Numbered from the stretch's first letter, positions 26,195 to 38,957 are shown. The stretch is DNA of 64,000 nt from Symsagittifera roscoffensis (GCF_963678635.1 NC_087064.1:44809346-44873345); one strand, 5' to 3'. Numbers and translations are program-made. The notes: generated from the sequence alone by a model not told the origin.

Positions 26195-26588
26195 GTGACG
26201 TGCGAGAGGGTGTTAGGCTAAAGACTAAGTTGTGTGATGTGTGTGATATGTGTGTTATGTTATGTCATGTGTTATGTCATTAAGATCTTGGGTAAGAAGG
26301 GGTTAGTGACCATGAACAACTGAATGACGATCTTATCTTAGGAATAGATCCAAAGTTTGGACTGTCCAATCTTAGGTTGAATTCCAAAGTTTTAGAGACA
26401 GATTGATTTTAATTGATTTTAGGATCAAAATCTTTTATCTGATTGTTTTTAATTGAATTTTAACGAGAAGTTAAGGTAAAACTGACAAGTGTGATATTCG
26501 TGACCTCTTTTCTAGATCCTGATTGATCGTTTAATTGCTCACTTGAGTCAAACCTTGGAATCAAATCAAATCGAACCTGATGAACAGA
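26195..26588 (+). other. Spacer between pol and X in element A
   Basis: About 390 bp with no open frame of note. It has a TG-rich run (26230-26280) and an A/T-rich second half. A spacer of similar size (46641-47148) sits at the same place in B, so X is probably expressed from a separate, perhaps spliced, RNA. Confidence 0.6.
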
Positions 26589-29006
26589 ATGGATAATTTC
26601 AACTAGGATGAATTGATGGACCTGGCAGAGGCATATGTAGGACCGATGATAGATGCGATCTATCGTCGGCTAATGGACCGAGACTTCGCTCTGGAGGACC
26701 CAGAGGTAGTCATGTTACTGACCGCCCTGATAAACATCTTGGGGCATGACAACCGTGGGGACCGCCCCACGGAAGTCCTATTGATGGCAGCATACGGAGA
26801 GAGGGGAGTACTAGACCGCCCGAACATGAGAGTGATGAGGTGGAGAAACGGAGCTCTCTCAGGGAGTGACTTGGCGAATGAGTCTGGATTGGGAAGTTCT
26901 AGGACTTACCAACCAGGTGAAATGCCTATGCCCTCCAAGCCCAAACCTGGGCTGACGAGAATGCATCAGGAGATGAACAGCGAGGCTGCCTCGTCTGGTT
27001 CACCACTGAGAGTAGCTGTGCCACCAAAGAGGGCGAAAGTAGAACAAAAGGTTTAGACGAACCAAACCATGCAAGATCTGGATTGGATGAAGGACGAACT
27101 GGAAAGGACGAGAAGGGAGCTGGATGAGATGACTAAGACCATGCTCAGTACGGAGGAAGATAGGGACATGTGGAAGAGATTGTTCGAGGACTGCAGCAAA
27201 AAGCAGAGCGAAGAGATTGAGCGCTTGAGGCGGGATTACAAAGAGCGGATGGCGTTGACAACGGCCATGGAGAAGGTGATACCTGCAAGAAGTGTTCCTC
27301 GTGGGCAGTCCCCGATGGAACTCTTGACGCCTCGAGAAATGAGTCAGACAACGGAAACACGACTCCCGACAGCAACAGATCGAGTGACAATCCCGGACCT
27401 TAGTGACACCTTGGGTGACCCAGTCGTGGAACAAACGGTGAAGAGGCTGATAGAGACAGCTGGACGACTAGTCGCCAACAAGAATGCACAAGGTTCCGGG
27501 GTGACTGCACCCTATGGAACAATCGACGATGCGGGTAGAGTACGGCTCTCCCGAAGCGTGATGACCAGAGAGGGAGTTAGCGACACAATGCCACCAATGG
27601 GGAGCTCTAAGGTCCCAGAGAGAAAAATACGGAAGATGCCAGCTAAGAAAGTGTCTCGAGTAATAGACGTACAAACGAATAATCAGTTGAGATATAACTT
27701 CACGGGAGTCCCGGAGACAGATCCGAGAGCTTACTTCAATCGAGCGACCTGGAACCCGGCAGTAAACCTGCAGCAAACGCCACTGGGGACATCACATCTG
27801 ATACTGGGAGACAGCTTAGTCAGAGTACTCTCGAATTTGAGGATCTCTTGGGTCACCACGGTGATGGCCTTCGGAGGCGCGACGATAGCCCAGTTATATC
27901 GGATGGTGGAACTAATGAATCCAGGGAGGATCCCCAATGTGATGATCCTGGTTGGAACGAATAACATCTCGAGAGGTTCGGATGAGGAGGAAGCACTATG
28001 GGAATCAATGATGGTGTGCTTGTTTACTACTCTCTGGCAGAAATTCAACTGCGCGGTACTGACCGTTTGCACTGTGCCAATGAATACAAGGAGCTTGACA
28101 GCAACAGGGAGAAGGCACAACGAAGGAGTGGTCAGGTGGAATAATATCTTGAGGAATCTCGCAAGTCGGAATGCCGGAAGAATGGTCCTGATGGACATCG
28201 AACATGAGTTGAGAGCTATGGATCAGGCCAGGCTGACCACGGGCGGCAACCACTTCGATAGTATAGAAGGACAGGATTGGTTCAACCGAGTCTTCCAAGA
28301 GCGGTTGGACGAGTTGGATGTAGGACTCTTTGACACAGGAGTGCTAAAGGAGGAAGGAGCATCGAACGAAACGGCGATTACCACCTTTGTGCCTCCTAGC
28401 CTGGAAACACGCTTGGGGACGGTCCCGGCTGTCACGAACTATAGACAGCAGAGCTCCAGCGAACCAGGTCAAAGAACAGACGTTCAAGATCGATTGGGAG
28501 AAGCGCCGGTGAGGAGGACCATTCATCCTAGGAGAAGACTAGGGCCTGTCAACCCGATGAAAGAGACAACTAGCACGTATAGATCAGACACGAGATCGGA
28601 GACGACAAGTACCAGTCGAGAGGAGAGACGCCCGGATAGAGGCTCGTTGATGTGGTCAAGGCCCATACCATCTCCCTGGCATGTGTACAAGGACGAACTA
28701 ATGAAGCTGGATCTCCAGAGGGTGAGCTTCATCGAGGATGCCAGGAGGATGCTGAATGAAGCGAGGCTATCCGTCAGTAGACTGTACTCGATAACAGGCG
28801 TAGACTGCTTGATAGCCGCTGGCATCAACTTCAGCTCCACGACGGCCTTGAGATTTGCTGACCTAGAGGGACTGCCCTCTAATAACACAATGGGATCAGT
28901 GAACGCAAGACCATTGCAGGACATGAGGTTGAATCATGACGAGGGGAATCGAGAAGGGAGACCTGGAAGATTTCTGACAACGAGGGCGCCGTTGGACAAC
29001 ATGTGA
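26589..29006 (+). pseudogene. Accessory protein X, N-terminal part with SGNH hydrolase domain (element A)
   Basis: The ATG at 26589 is followed in frame by TAG at codon 6 (26604); the frame then stays open to a TAG at 27054 and on to TGA at 29004. After a helical N-terminus and a coiled coil (27069-27260) comes an SGNH/GDSL domain: LGDSLVRVL (about 27809, block I Ser), FGGAT (block II), VGTNNISRG (about 27951, block III Asn) and GGNHFD (about 28243, block V His). The Asp usually three residues before this His is Gly, so the triad may be incomplete. SGNH domains are esterases; a related domain is known in ORF1 of CR1/L2 LINEs. A proline- and arginine-rich region and a helical segment (28660-28950) follow. 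B has a homologous protein. Confidence 0.7.
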
Positions 29007-31893
29007 AGATGTTCAGGCAGGTGGCGACATCCCCGAGTCATGTGAAAGAAAGAACATACCCGAAACAAGTGAGTCAAGATGGTGACGTCCAAAGATACGG
29101 CGGATTGAAAGCGATAAAGAAAGTTGCGACAAAGCAGAAATAAGGAAGGCCAAGATTATGATAGTAGCGAATTCCGAGTTCGTGTACACTTCCAAGTCTC
29201 TGTTTTGGCCGGATGTCGTAATGTTGGCAACGGTCGATCTGGACCTACTGCAAGCCGTATCTCTGGCTATAGGGGTACAAAGACAGACGGACATGAACCC
29301 AATCACGATCGTGTTTGCTGGAATTAATGACCATTTACACAGTAGAGGTTTTCTGAGCAGACTCAGAGATTCTACAACGGCAGAAAATGCTGTGTGGCCA
29401 GCAATAAAAGATATCCTTGAGTCAATGGGTCAAGTGGTGGATGCGACGAAGGAGGGGTCGTTCACCAAGGTGACACCGAGTGTAGTGTTCGCGCTGTCTC
29501 CGGGGTATGCATGTCTCCCGGATGGATTGAAATTCATGTATGCGATCGTGACCTTGCTTTCGGAAGGGAAATATGATGTGATCATATCGGCCCCAAATTG
29601 CATGATAGAGATGGAGAACCTGAGATCACTCAGGGCTGAACTACCTGCGGTGTGGTCAGATATCTCTAACGCGATGAGAGGATTCAAGGACCATGCGCTT
29701 CACATGTTAGTGTTGGATGAGGTGCTGGGGTTGGAACTGTCCAATTTCAGTCGACAGCTCAAACTTATACCGGGAATAGACGACGACCATCGAGTGGTCA
29801 TAGCGATGTCGAACGACTTATGGTTCCGAGCAATGGAAGTGACAGGTGAAAAAGCGAGAAGGAAAAATTCCCAGGAGACTAGAGCTCATTTGGAGGAGAT
29901 GGTTTTGAGGACCAAACCGGAGGCCAACCAGTGGCTACATCTAAGTCCTCGAGTAGCGGCATTGGGTGCAGATGCTTTTGAGCAAGGCCCTGTAATGATC
30001 AGGAAGATCCAAGCCTACTTGTTAAAGAAGGTGAACCTAGCGGAAAATGCTGAAGAAAAGACAGCTGAATTTGTGAACAGAATGTGCCAGATTACCCTGG
30101 AAACCTTCTGGACCCTGGAAGTGAGGGGGGAAGAAGGCTTTGAACGGACAGATAGCATGCTGGAAGGGTTGGGAGCCGGATGGACCGCGTCCTTCTTGGC
30201 AAAGGTCTACCCGAAAGTCTCTCATTACTTGATAAAGGAATTCCTCCAAGCAGTAGTGGAAGTATCGATTGTGTAACTACTAGCCTTGTTCGTGACGTTT
30301 GGAGCAGAGAGTTTCGTGAAAGGACCGGCGGTACTGCTCACCGAAGGAGTTCAGAACCTGCGGTTAGATGGGCTTCTAACATTGATTGCGATTACCCACG
30401 GAAACTTGGGAGAACTAATGAAGCTGACACGTTGTTTAGAGCAGATGAGAGAGAAGGTGAAGAAATTAGACATGAAGAAAGCCACGGACTCGTGGAATAA
30501 GATAAGAGACCTGAGACACACTCTTATCCAGTATCTCTTGCAACAAAATCGCTTTGGAACGGGAGAAGATGAGACTATCGAAAGGGAAGAAGATGTGAGA
30601 TGACATGTTGGGGGCATGCCCCTACTAACCGATCTGAGCTTGGCTATGAGGACCAACCCCTTGGCCTTGGCGTTGATCAGAGGAGCCACGGAGTTTGTGA
30701 CAGTGATCTATGGACCAGCAGTCACGTTTGCGTTCCCTGATGTTAGTGTGGAGGCGTATAGGAGGTCGGTGCTGCACCTGAACCTCATATCAGCAGTGGA
30801 CGGTAGTGCGCTGAACTGGTGTGAGCAGCACGTGTTGCGGGAGCTCATGAGCGAAGATCTGTTATTTGCGAAAATATCAGAGCCAGAAATGACAGTCATC
30901 AATTTTGACGATCCCTTCCGTGATCGCATGGGAGAAGTAGAGAGAGGGCACATCGAGGTGTTTCCAAAGCTCTGGAATCTGAGACCCTATGATAAGACGA
31001 ATGGTGAAACAACCAGAGTTCCTCGTGTCACTGCAGCATATCACAAGGTGAGAGAAGAGACGAAAGACTGGGGTGATTACGAGAAGCTGCCGGAAGAAAT
31101 CCCTGAATTCCCTCTGATAAGAAGGATGTTGCTCGGAGCAGTCTCCGTGGTACAAACTCCTAGGTTGAGAGCATTTGAAACCAATGAAAGGAGAGTAGGG
31201 AAATTCGTGGGAACAATGGATCCATACTTTGTGGGGAGGAATGCTGCCGTGTTACACTATACACGATTTGCCTAGAAAGATCAAGCGACGAGAAGGCGAA
31301 TAAGCAACGCCGCTACTCCCAAGCCTGGAGAATTTGATAAGGAATGGGCGGGATTAGGCTTAGCGCCTATGAAGATGAGAGGCAGGACCAAACTGTCTGA
31401 GGCCTCCTTGATCCTGACTAGTGTGAAACCGGAGTTGACAGTAGGAGGAACGCTGCAGACGAGAACCTTCCTAGCACCCTTCGGCTGTGAGGAAATCAAA
31501 GTGATCCATGGAGAAGAGGAAGATGGATCGGCCGGCACACTGATCATACCGAAATTTCCAGAAGGGGCCGACACTGAAAAGCAAGGACCCTCAAGCTCGA
31601 AGAAGGATACGTCAGAAGGTGATGGTGGGCAGGGAGGAAGCCGTCAAACGGAAGAACCCATGCAACAAGATGCAAATCAAGCTGGTGGGGAAGACGACAG
31701 GGCATCGACAGGAGGAGTATCCAGCCTGGATTTCAAGTTCCTAAGCTTTTTTGAGAACAACGCGTACACGTTGGAGGCGACCGAGCCAGCAGATGAAGGC
31801 ACTTCGACACTGGGACCTCCGTCAGCCTTTACAGAAATGAAACGGAATTTGCCGGAGAGCAGCTCTCCGGGCAATTCGAGAAATAACGTTTAA
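29007..31893 (+). pseudogene. Accessory protein X, C-terminal part with second SGNH-like domain (element A)
   Basis: A frame change between 29006 and about 29150 continues X into another frame. The next region aligns with the 1108-codon frame of B throughout. MIVANSEF (about 29158) and FAGINDHLH (about 29311) resemble SGNH blocks I and III, followed by SPGYACLPDGLKFMY and LVLDEVLGLE. The further C-terminal part (MPLLTDL at 30616, FVTVIYGPAV, ALNWCEQ, EFPLIRRM) is conserved in B but unrecognised. In-frame stops lie at 30274 (TAA), 30601 (TGA) and 31273 (TAG). X ends at TAA 31891, 9 nt before the ATG of Y. Confidence 0.65.
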
Positions 31894-31902
31894 AGAATCC
31901 TC

Positions 31903-34900
31903 ATGGAATCACCTAGGAGAAGAAGAATAGAAGGCTCTGCCAGAGTACCTTTGGCAGAGGTTCAGAGCTATGGGACCCAGTCCATTTTGAAAGTAGGTCG
32001 CAACCGACCATTGATGCGGGAAGTCCTTGACAAGATGGTTGAGTGTGAAGGGAGATTGAGTGAGTTGTTGATTCACTCAGCCACTGATGAAAATGAGGCG
32101 AACTCTCCCATCAAGATGACACCGCAGGATGATAAAGGAGAGGTGTTATATCTGTCAAGAACCAGGAGGGGAACGATGCGATCGAAATTGATGATTGATA
32201 AGATCAACGAGATGAAGATGAAGTTGGGCAGCAAAGTGATGCCGAGGAGAGTAGGAAAGACGAAGGTGGATTCAGAGATATCAATGAAAGCTGTCAATTC
32301 AGCGAAACGAAAACGAGTCGAAGAGGCCATGGATTTGGGACAAGGTGATTATCAATTGTTTGGCACGGACAGAATGCTAACCGATGTAGCAATGGTGCCA
32401 CCCATTCTCATGGCAGGGATAAAGTCAACAGGTTACAAATCCAAAAAGAGTGACCGCACTCTGACTAGAGCAACCTTAGAAATGGAAATACTCAGCCAAT
32501 GTGGAAAAAGCACAATGAAAGGCTTTAAACCATCTCCCATGAACCACGGAAAGGGAAGTGTCGCAGGACAACCAGTGGAGTATAACCGACTGACAGTGTC
32601 GGAGACTGTGTCAATAGATGAACACGCCGGTGGATACATGGAGATGATGGAATACCGAAACTCGGCTAGAGGGTATGTGATGGCTCTGGAAGGCAAGAGT
32701 GCCATGGAGAGTTATCTGGAGACGATGTTGCAAGGCACCACCCTCAAGCAGAAGGCGTACGGGACTCTAGCGTCGTCTGAGATGCAGGCGGAAACGATCG
32801 AGCAATTAGTGAGCCTTCCATGGAAAGCAGTGGTGTTGACGTACTTTGAAGAGGAAATGCGGACTACGCCAAGAATACACGCTCTCAGGGCAGTACCTTA
32901 CGTGAGAACCGAATTACAACTGAGGTTCGCCTGGTGCATGATGGGATTAACTCGCGGGGAATATGACTCAGAAGAAAGGAAAAGGTCAAACAAAGAAAAA
33001 GATTTGCTTATGACGAACCTGAGGGATCTGATAACCCAAGAGAGAGCAGCAGTAGCGTGCGCGAAGTGGAGAGACGCTCTCTGTTTCATTCGGTTAATGA
33101 CAGAGCAGATTTCAGTACCAGCATTGAACACCTGTGTCAAGATGCTGAGGGAGGGCGATGAACGAGCAAAAGCCTTATTCTTGCTAGCACTGCTAGATAT
33201 GCATCAGAGCAAACTGATGAGGGTGAACATGAAAGAACCTGAAGAGCTAGAACCCATGAGAAAATAGACGAGATCAGGAGATTCTCAAACAAGGAGCTGA
33301 GACTCACTAAAGAATCTATGGGAGCACTGCCGAAGTCCAGTGAGTACTGTGGGCCGATCAGAAAGAAGTCATACAGCTACGTGTCCGGAGTCATAGGGAT
33401 AGCGTACAACCCTTTCCTGAGAGAAGACATACGCGATTGCTTCTTTGATTACGAGCAGGCAGTGTTGCTAAGATTCTGGACGTCGAGAATTGTAACGATT
33501 AAGAGCGCTTATAATCCGCAGACCAAGTTGGGACTGGTCTTGGAAGAAGAGGTGACTGCACCTTCCGTACCAAAATCCGACAAAAGAGTGGAGTTTGGGT
33601 TGGGATTGTCAGATGAACTACTAAGAACGAGCTTGATGGTAGTGTGGGAACTGATGAGACCATCATGGTGTCCTAGTCCCAATGCTGAATCGATATTACG
33701 GGCGACACAAGATGTGCAGAGGGAGCTGAATGCAGACTGTAACCTGCGGGACCTTAACATCATACATAATGTGATGATAACAGCCTCTAGGAGCAATGGG
33801 AAGACAAAGTGGAGTTGCCTGGCTGGGGACCAGAAGACTGGGTCAAACCTGGTAGCTGTCTGGCGGAAGTCTGGGGACTGGAAGGTCACGGCTGTGGAAG
33901 TGTGGATTGTGTGAAAACCCTAGAGAGACAACACAAGCAATTGACGATATTGTTTGGGAATGTCGTGATGAAAGCAAGGACGGAAACGGAACTGATCGCA
34001 GATTGCCATGGAGAAACCGAGATGAATCTAGTGAATGCACTAGGATTCTGCAGCATGTTTGGTTCTTTAGAGTCACTATTGAATCTAGAACAGAGACATG
34101 AGATGGTCACAGCCATCAGTGTAGAAGTGTTCCCAGGAGTTTTGCAAACTGAGCAGAAGCACATATGAAAATGGAGGGAAGCGATCGAGGCGGAAATGAA
34201 CATCAGACACAGTGAGACTTATTGTAGACCATCAGGAGCACGATATTTGGTGGGATCGACATTGGCTCCAATGTGCAAGAGCAGATACTCGGGGCATTTC
34301 GTAGCTGTGGATGTAAAGAGTACGAGAACGATCGTGGATCAAGCCTTCTCAGTGCCAAAGTGTGAGAGACTAACGAGAATGTCCGAAAAATCTTATGAGT
34401 TGCTATGTAAGATGTTCTCAGCATTTCCAGAGAGAACAAAGGAGGAGTTGGAATCGATACTGGGAAGGAAGTTCATGGGATACGTGAGTGGGAACTTCAG
34501 TGACTTTGAGAGACAGAAACAGAGAGGATCAACCGTTACAGGTTACAATACGGTAGACGAGAATGATGAAGTCCACCGAGTGATGATGGAAGTGGAACCA
34601 TTACTGGAAGCTTCGGGAAAACGTAATTGGAGGAGCATCATGTTGACACATGACGAGTTTCCCGGCCACTGCTTGCTGCAGACCTGGTGGTATCCCGAGC
34701 GTAGTAATCTGGTGTTGATCTGGGACTCTGGAGAGCTGCTCTCCATGGGTTTACCAGACTCATCACGGCCCATAACAATAGTGATAGTGGGAGTTATGAT
34801 GGCGATACGATGGCTGGAAGCTCATGTGAGAGAGAACAATAGACAGGAAGCGCCAACGAAAGAACAGTTGCAGAAATTGGATTGTCTAAAAGATTTAGAT

Positions 34901-35410
34901 CTTTTTGAGACAATGTGCAAGATTCTAAACATTCCGGTGGAAGTGGAAAAGATATGGGCAAGAAGACAATTGATGCCATGGTTCAGAGCTAACATCACTG
35001 CATGGTTGTACGAATATGCCAAAAAGCATATGTCGAAGCACGGCAGAGCGTACAGTGGATATCAGCTGGACATTGGAGCAGGAGCTTTCAAGCGAGCTTT
35101 CGTGACTCATCAGAATGCAGTGACCACCACTGTAACAAGAATTTCCAGGACAGGTGAACGTAGTGGAAAGGAGAAGGAAGAGATGTTGAAGGAAGATTTG
35201 GAGAGAAACGTGACGTTGTGTCTCCACAACAGCTTCTGCAGAAACAGAGAGTCTAACGTGGATCCCCTACCTTGTTTCAAACAGAGGGTAGAAGAGCAGA
35301 AGTGTTGGAGAACTGCTTCCAACAGCGTCAGAATAGCTAACGATGTGTTGCAAGACACAGAAACTGAAAGTGCAGAGTCAGTGTCACAGGAGGAAGATAT
35401 GGAACATTGA
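31903..35410 (+). pseudogene. Accessory protein Y of element A (broken)
   Basis: Starts at ATG 31903 and ends at TGA 35408. It needs frame changes near 33265-33310 and near 33805, and has an in-frame TGA at 34166. It is homologous along most of its length to the 1242-codon frame of B; shared landmarks are YVSGVIGIAYNPFL, LMRPSWCPSPNA, KPGSC with later Cys residues, VPKCERLTRMS, EPLLEASGKRN and FKRAFVTHQNAV. The N-terminus is basic and variable, the rest mostly helical. I see no signal peptide, transmembrane anchor or fusion peptide, so it is not a typical env. I do not recognise the family. It lies immediately downstream of X. Confidence 0.65.
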
Positions 35411-36190
35411 CAAATGGTCGAAAGAACAAGATGCAAAAAGAAAGAAAATTAGAAGAATTTAGAGGTTTGAGAACTTCTAAACGACGAAAAGAAGAGAAAC
35501 AAAGGAGTGACGAAAAAGAAGAAGTTAAAACTCAGAATTGTTTTATGTGTATGAAAAAACTCAAGTGAGAAACCAAGCAACCAAGTTGTAATTGAAAACT
35601 GAAACCTTTAGTTGAGTTTTGGACATTAAAGAATTTGTTGCATTTATAAATTTGCATTTTGATTTTAGTTAGTGGCTTTAGAGACACTTACTATTTATTT
35701 AGAAAGGCTTGAGTAAAGAGTATATTTAAATATTCCAGCCTGCATGGTTGTTTTTAATCAACTAGGAGAACTGATCACTTTGTGGTGACATGAAAGGCTT
35801 GGGTAATCTCTTGAAGAAGGAGATTGTTTCATTGTTATTTCCTACCACAGAGTTCCTTAGTTTTAGTATTCAGGACAATAACAAGCAAGATTTCCGAAGG
35901 GAAGAAGCATAGTAGGATAATTTTAGCTTGTTGGTTGGCAGGACTGTCCTGCAAACCAACATCTATTAAAATCTAGGGGAAAAAGTTTCAAATTAGGACA
36001 TTGACGTTGGAAGTCAGAAAAGATGTTTTATCCTAAGTCATATCCTCAAAGTGCAGATAGTGAAAGAAATTGGAAGGCTGTAGCAATGTAATATGATGCC
36101 ATTTATTTTCTGCAGTGAGTCGATATGACGCGGATAAAAGTAATTTTGTGCACTTTGTAAATTCTGTTCAATGACACTGTATCAATTTTA
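35411..36190 (+). other. Noncoding 3' region of element A
   Basis: About 780 bp after Y, purine-rich at first (35411-35530) and then A/T-rich. No coding frame or known motif is seen. Confidence 0.6.
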
Positions 36191-36254
36191 CGAGATTCAA
36201 TCAGTACCCTGAATTTACGAGAATTTTATTGCGAGATTCAATCAGTACCCTGAA
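36191..36254 (+). repeat. 23-bp direct repeat before the Penelope-like fragment
   Basis: CGAGATTCAATCAGTACCCT plus GAA occurs at 36191-36213 and again at 36232-36254, a 41-bp step. It sits just upstream of the Penelope-like coding fragment and may be part of its 5' junction. Confidence 0.6.
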
Positions 36255-36786
36255 AATTGGTCCGCAAAGGTGGCTTCAGACGCCTTGTGCAAGATCATCG
36301 AGGGTAAGGGCAAGCCCCTGGATAGTGACAGGGGTTTGTCAATTCAATCACCAAAGGATGGGAAGCCCCCATTGCTGATGGTGCAATATAGAGGTAACCA
36401 GAGCCAATCTTTTGCTAACAGGTTACGAAAATTACTTAACGTCCAAGTGGTTTTCACCACAAGAAAACTACAATCATGTTTACCATCACTGAAGTCAGCA
36501 TTTTCTAATGACCTCAAGTCAAGAGTGGTTTATAAACTGTCATGTAGTGGATGCACTTCCACCTATGTCGGACAAACTGTTCGACATTTGACCACTAGAA
36601 TTGAGGAACATAAGAAAGCAGACTCACCGGTAGGCCTCCATCTTCAGCAATGCCAACTTGAGGGAACTATAGGTCAAACAACCAAACAAAATTGCTAACA
36701 CTAGAAGCAATACATATCAGGAAAGAGAAACCGGGCTTGAACACGCGCGATGAGTTTAGGAGCAGAGAGTTAACACTGAAAATTTA
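36255..36786 (+). mobile_element. Penelope-like element fragment with GIY-YIG nuclease
   Basis: The frame 36270-36698 encodes the segment before and within a GIY-YIG endonuclease: FANRLRKLL, LKSRVVYKLSCSGC, TYVGQTVRHLTTRIEEH, LHLQQC. After one frameshift near 36690 the typical tail continues (LLTLEAIHIRKEKPGLN, then RSRELTL), ending about 36786. This layout is that of the C-terminus of GIY-YIG Penelope-like elements. The RT part is absent, so it is a truncated insertion inside element A. Confidence 0.75.
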
Positions 36787-37635
36787 GTCCCAAAATATTT
36801 TTGGTTTTTTATTGAGTTTATTACCAACAGATTCAATTTTACCGAAAAAAATCGAAAATTTGTTGAGAAATACGAATATCTCTATTGAAAAAAGTTCAAG
36901 TGATTTTGCAATATTTTCAAACAGTACCAATAGCCGTTTAATTATAACAATACAGACAAAATCGCGAGATGTTTATTATTTCTGCTTACAAAACTGTAGT
37001 TTTCATCGAGCTGCGATTTTCCGCTTGGGTTTTGCAGCAAACCGTTACCTCTGTTCAGAAGAAGAATTGATTAAATTTACAGGCAAAGTTTGGAAAAATT
37101 CAATGCTTGATGTATGGGAAAAAAACTTTCTTTATAAATTTGCATACGCAGTTTTTAAAGATCGAGAAAAGCGGTGGTTTTTATTTCTCGAGAATGCCCC
37201 CGAATGTTTCTATTGTAATTTAGAATGCGAAACATTCGAACACCTAATTTTCAGTTGTCCCTCGCTACAACCTTCAAGAAACATATTACAGATTAACAAT
37301 TGGCGTGACGTTTTTGTATCAACCAACATTGCAAGACTTAAGTATGTTGTTTCGGTTATTCGTGGTGCCTATTCAAAATCATCGACGTCATGGAAAATCA
37401 ACTTGCAAACATTTGTGTCATGGGAAGTATGGAAGATGAGAAATACAAACTGCTCCTTCTGATATAAACTATAAGGAAATGTAAGACTTCAGCAACAAAC
37501 CAGGATAACCGGTATCCGGTAAAAGTAATGTCAATTGAATAAATATGATGTTATTTGTTGTACATATTGATTATGAAACTCTTAACTAAACAAATTTAAT
37601 TTACAATTTGAAAAAAAAAAAAAAAAAAAAAAAAA
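36787..37635 (+). mobile_element. 3' end of a LINE-type retrotransposon with poly(A)
   Basis: The open frame 36812-37462 (216 codons) ends in a cysteine-histidine motif, CFYCNLECETFEHLIFSC (CX2C, then HX4C), as in C-terminal tails of many non-LTR elements, with preceding aromatic-rich helices. AATAAA is at 37538 and a run of 25 A at 37611-37635. RT motifs are absent, as expected for a 5'-truncated copy. It directly abuts the Penelope fragment. Clade is not determined. Confidence 0.6.
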
Positions 37636-37924
37636 TTGAAAACGTACATGTCTAAATCGAAACTTCCAGACAAATTAATTTAAAAGTGTTTTATTAATTT
37701 TAGAGGTTAAAAGTATTTTAATCTTAATTGTAATTTAGAGGTCAATTGTGATTGGCTAATGTTTTATCATTATGGTTTAGACCCAAATTGTATGTGATTT
37801 ATTGTAAATAACATTTGTAAATTGATGTTTTATCGTCATTTAGAGTAGTTTATTGTAAAAATCTTGACGATGCACATAGTTGCGAAAACGTTTGAAATTT
37901 ACTTTTAGCAAAAATTTCTTCAAC
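37636..37924 (+). other. Noncoding segment before the 3' polypurine tract of A
   Basis: About 290 bp of A/T-rich sequence with no open frame. It is probably original 3' untranslated sequence of element A resuming after the LINE insertion. Confidence 0.5.
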
Positions 37925-37967
37925 TGTCTGTGGAGTATGTGACATTGACCGGACTGTCCGGGGAGTA
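37925..37967 (+). promoter_or_regulatory. Duplicated polypurine tract at the 3' LTR edge of A
   Basis: GTCCGGGGAGTA ends at 37967 and is followed at once by the LTR start TGTGACATT. A second, slightly altered copy (GTCTGTGGAGTA then TGTGACATT) lies 30 bp upstream, so the tract plus the first bases of the LTR is tandemly duplicated. Confidence 0.7.
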
Positions 37968-38330
37968 TGTGACATTCGACCAGAATGGACGAAAATACAG
38001 ATTCGAAATTTTAGCAGCTAACCTTTCGAATTAGCAGTTTTGAAGGATTAGCAGTGTTATTGGAACGATTAGCCAAACTGTGAAGGCTAGACTATTCTGG
38101 TGTTTCAAATTTTTGAATTTTCGAAGTATGACGTCATATTTCTGAGAAACGTCAGAAACGGCCATTTTGGCAGGAAAACCGAAATAAAACAACAACATTA
38201 GTTGTTGCGACGATAACAACGAAAAACTTAGAATCGGAATTAGAGACGAGCAGAAATAGCAGAGCCCGTTCCGAGTTGCAACTATTGTGTCGCTACAATA
38301 GTTGCAAGGCCGTTGCGAACAACGGTGAAG
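37968..38330 (+). repeat. 3' LTR of element A, left part
   Basis: Matches 12834-13199 with few differences, including the CRE palindrome and hairpin. It stops at GGTGAAG where the LTR of element B begins; the match resumes at 57539. Confidence 0.92.
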
Positions 38331-38757
38331 TGTGCCAGTCGGTCATATTTGGAAGTTTGACCTTGAGAGGAGCAAAAAACACTTGATTTTGGAGTGAAAT
38401 TTAATTTTTCAAAATTTCGAATGGAACCTGTCATGCACGATTTTCTCGCGAGAACTGAAAATCAGAAAAAGAGATCAGAACAATTTCAGAACAATTGAGT
38501 CGCACACGCGGGAAAGTCGTAAGAAAAAGCAGTAGGAAATTGCTATTCGCAATTTCCATCACTATAATAATCGAGAGTAGAGCTGTCCCATCTGTGACAG
38601 AGACGAGAGCATTCCCTCGAATTGGATTATAACGACTGGAGTATTATTCGGAACTGGACTAGAGTGAACCTTCGGTGGAAAGGTGGACAGCTTGAGTGTC
38701 CTAATGGTTCACAAGAAAACTATTGTCTAGAGTATAAACTCGTTCTCATTGTCAAAA

Positions 38758-38765
38758 CTATAAAA
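38758..38765 (+). promoter_or_regulatory. TATA-like box in LTR B
   Basis: CTATAAAA about 430 bp into the LTR and about 190 bp upstream of AATAAA. Another candidate, AGTATAAAC, is at 38731. The 3' LTR keeps both. Confidence 0.45.
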
Positions 38766-38951
38766 CATTAGACTCATTTAGTTACGTTATTTAATTCTTG
38801 AGTTAACTACCGACTGGATTATTTCCCACTTCTTGAGCGTGCTACTATGTGAGTAGAAATTTAAATTCTAGAGTGTGTTTTATGATTGTTATGTTGAGGT
38901 AAGGCGAGTTTTAGGTTGATCCATCTGAAATGGATCAAAGTTCCACTGTCT

Positions 38952-38957
38952 AATAAA
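38952..38957 (+). terminator. Poly(A) signal in LTR B
   Basis: AATAAA in CTAATAAAAAAGC, downstream of the TATA-like box, also kept in the 3' LTR near 57160. Confidence 0.5.

Noticed and set aside
31903-35410. Protein Y as a retroviral-type envelope
   Set aside because: Position after pol fits env, but I see no signal peptide, cleavage site, fusion peptide or transmembrane anchor in A or B.
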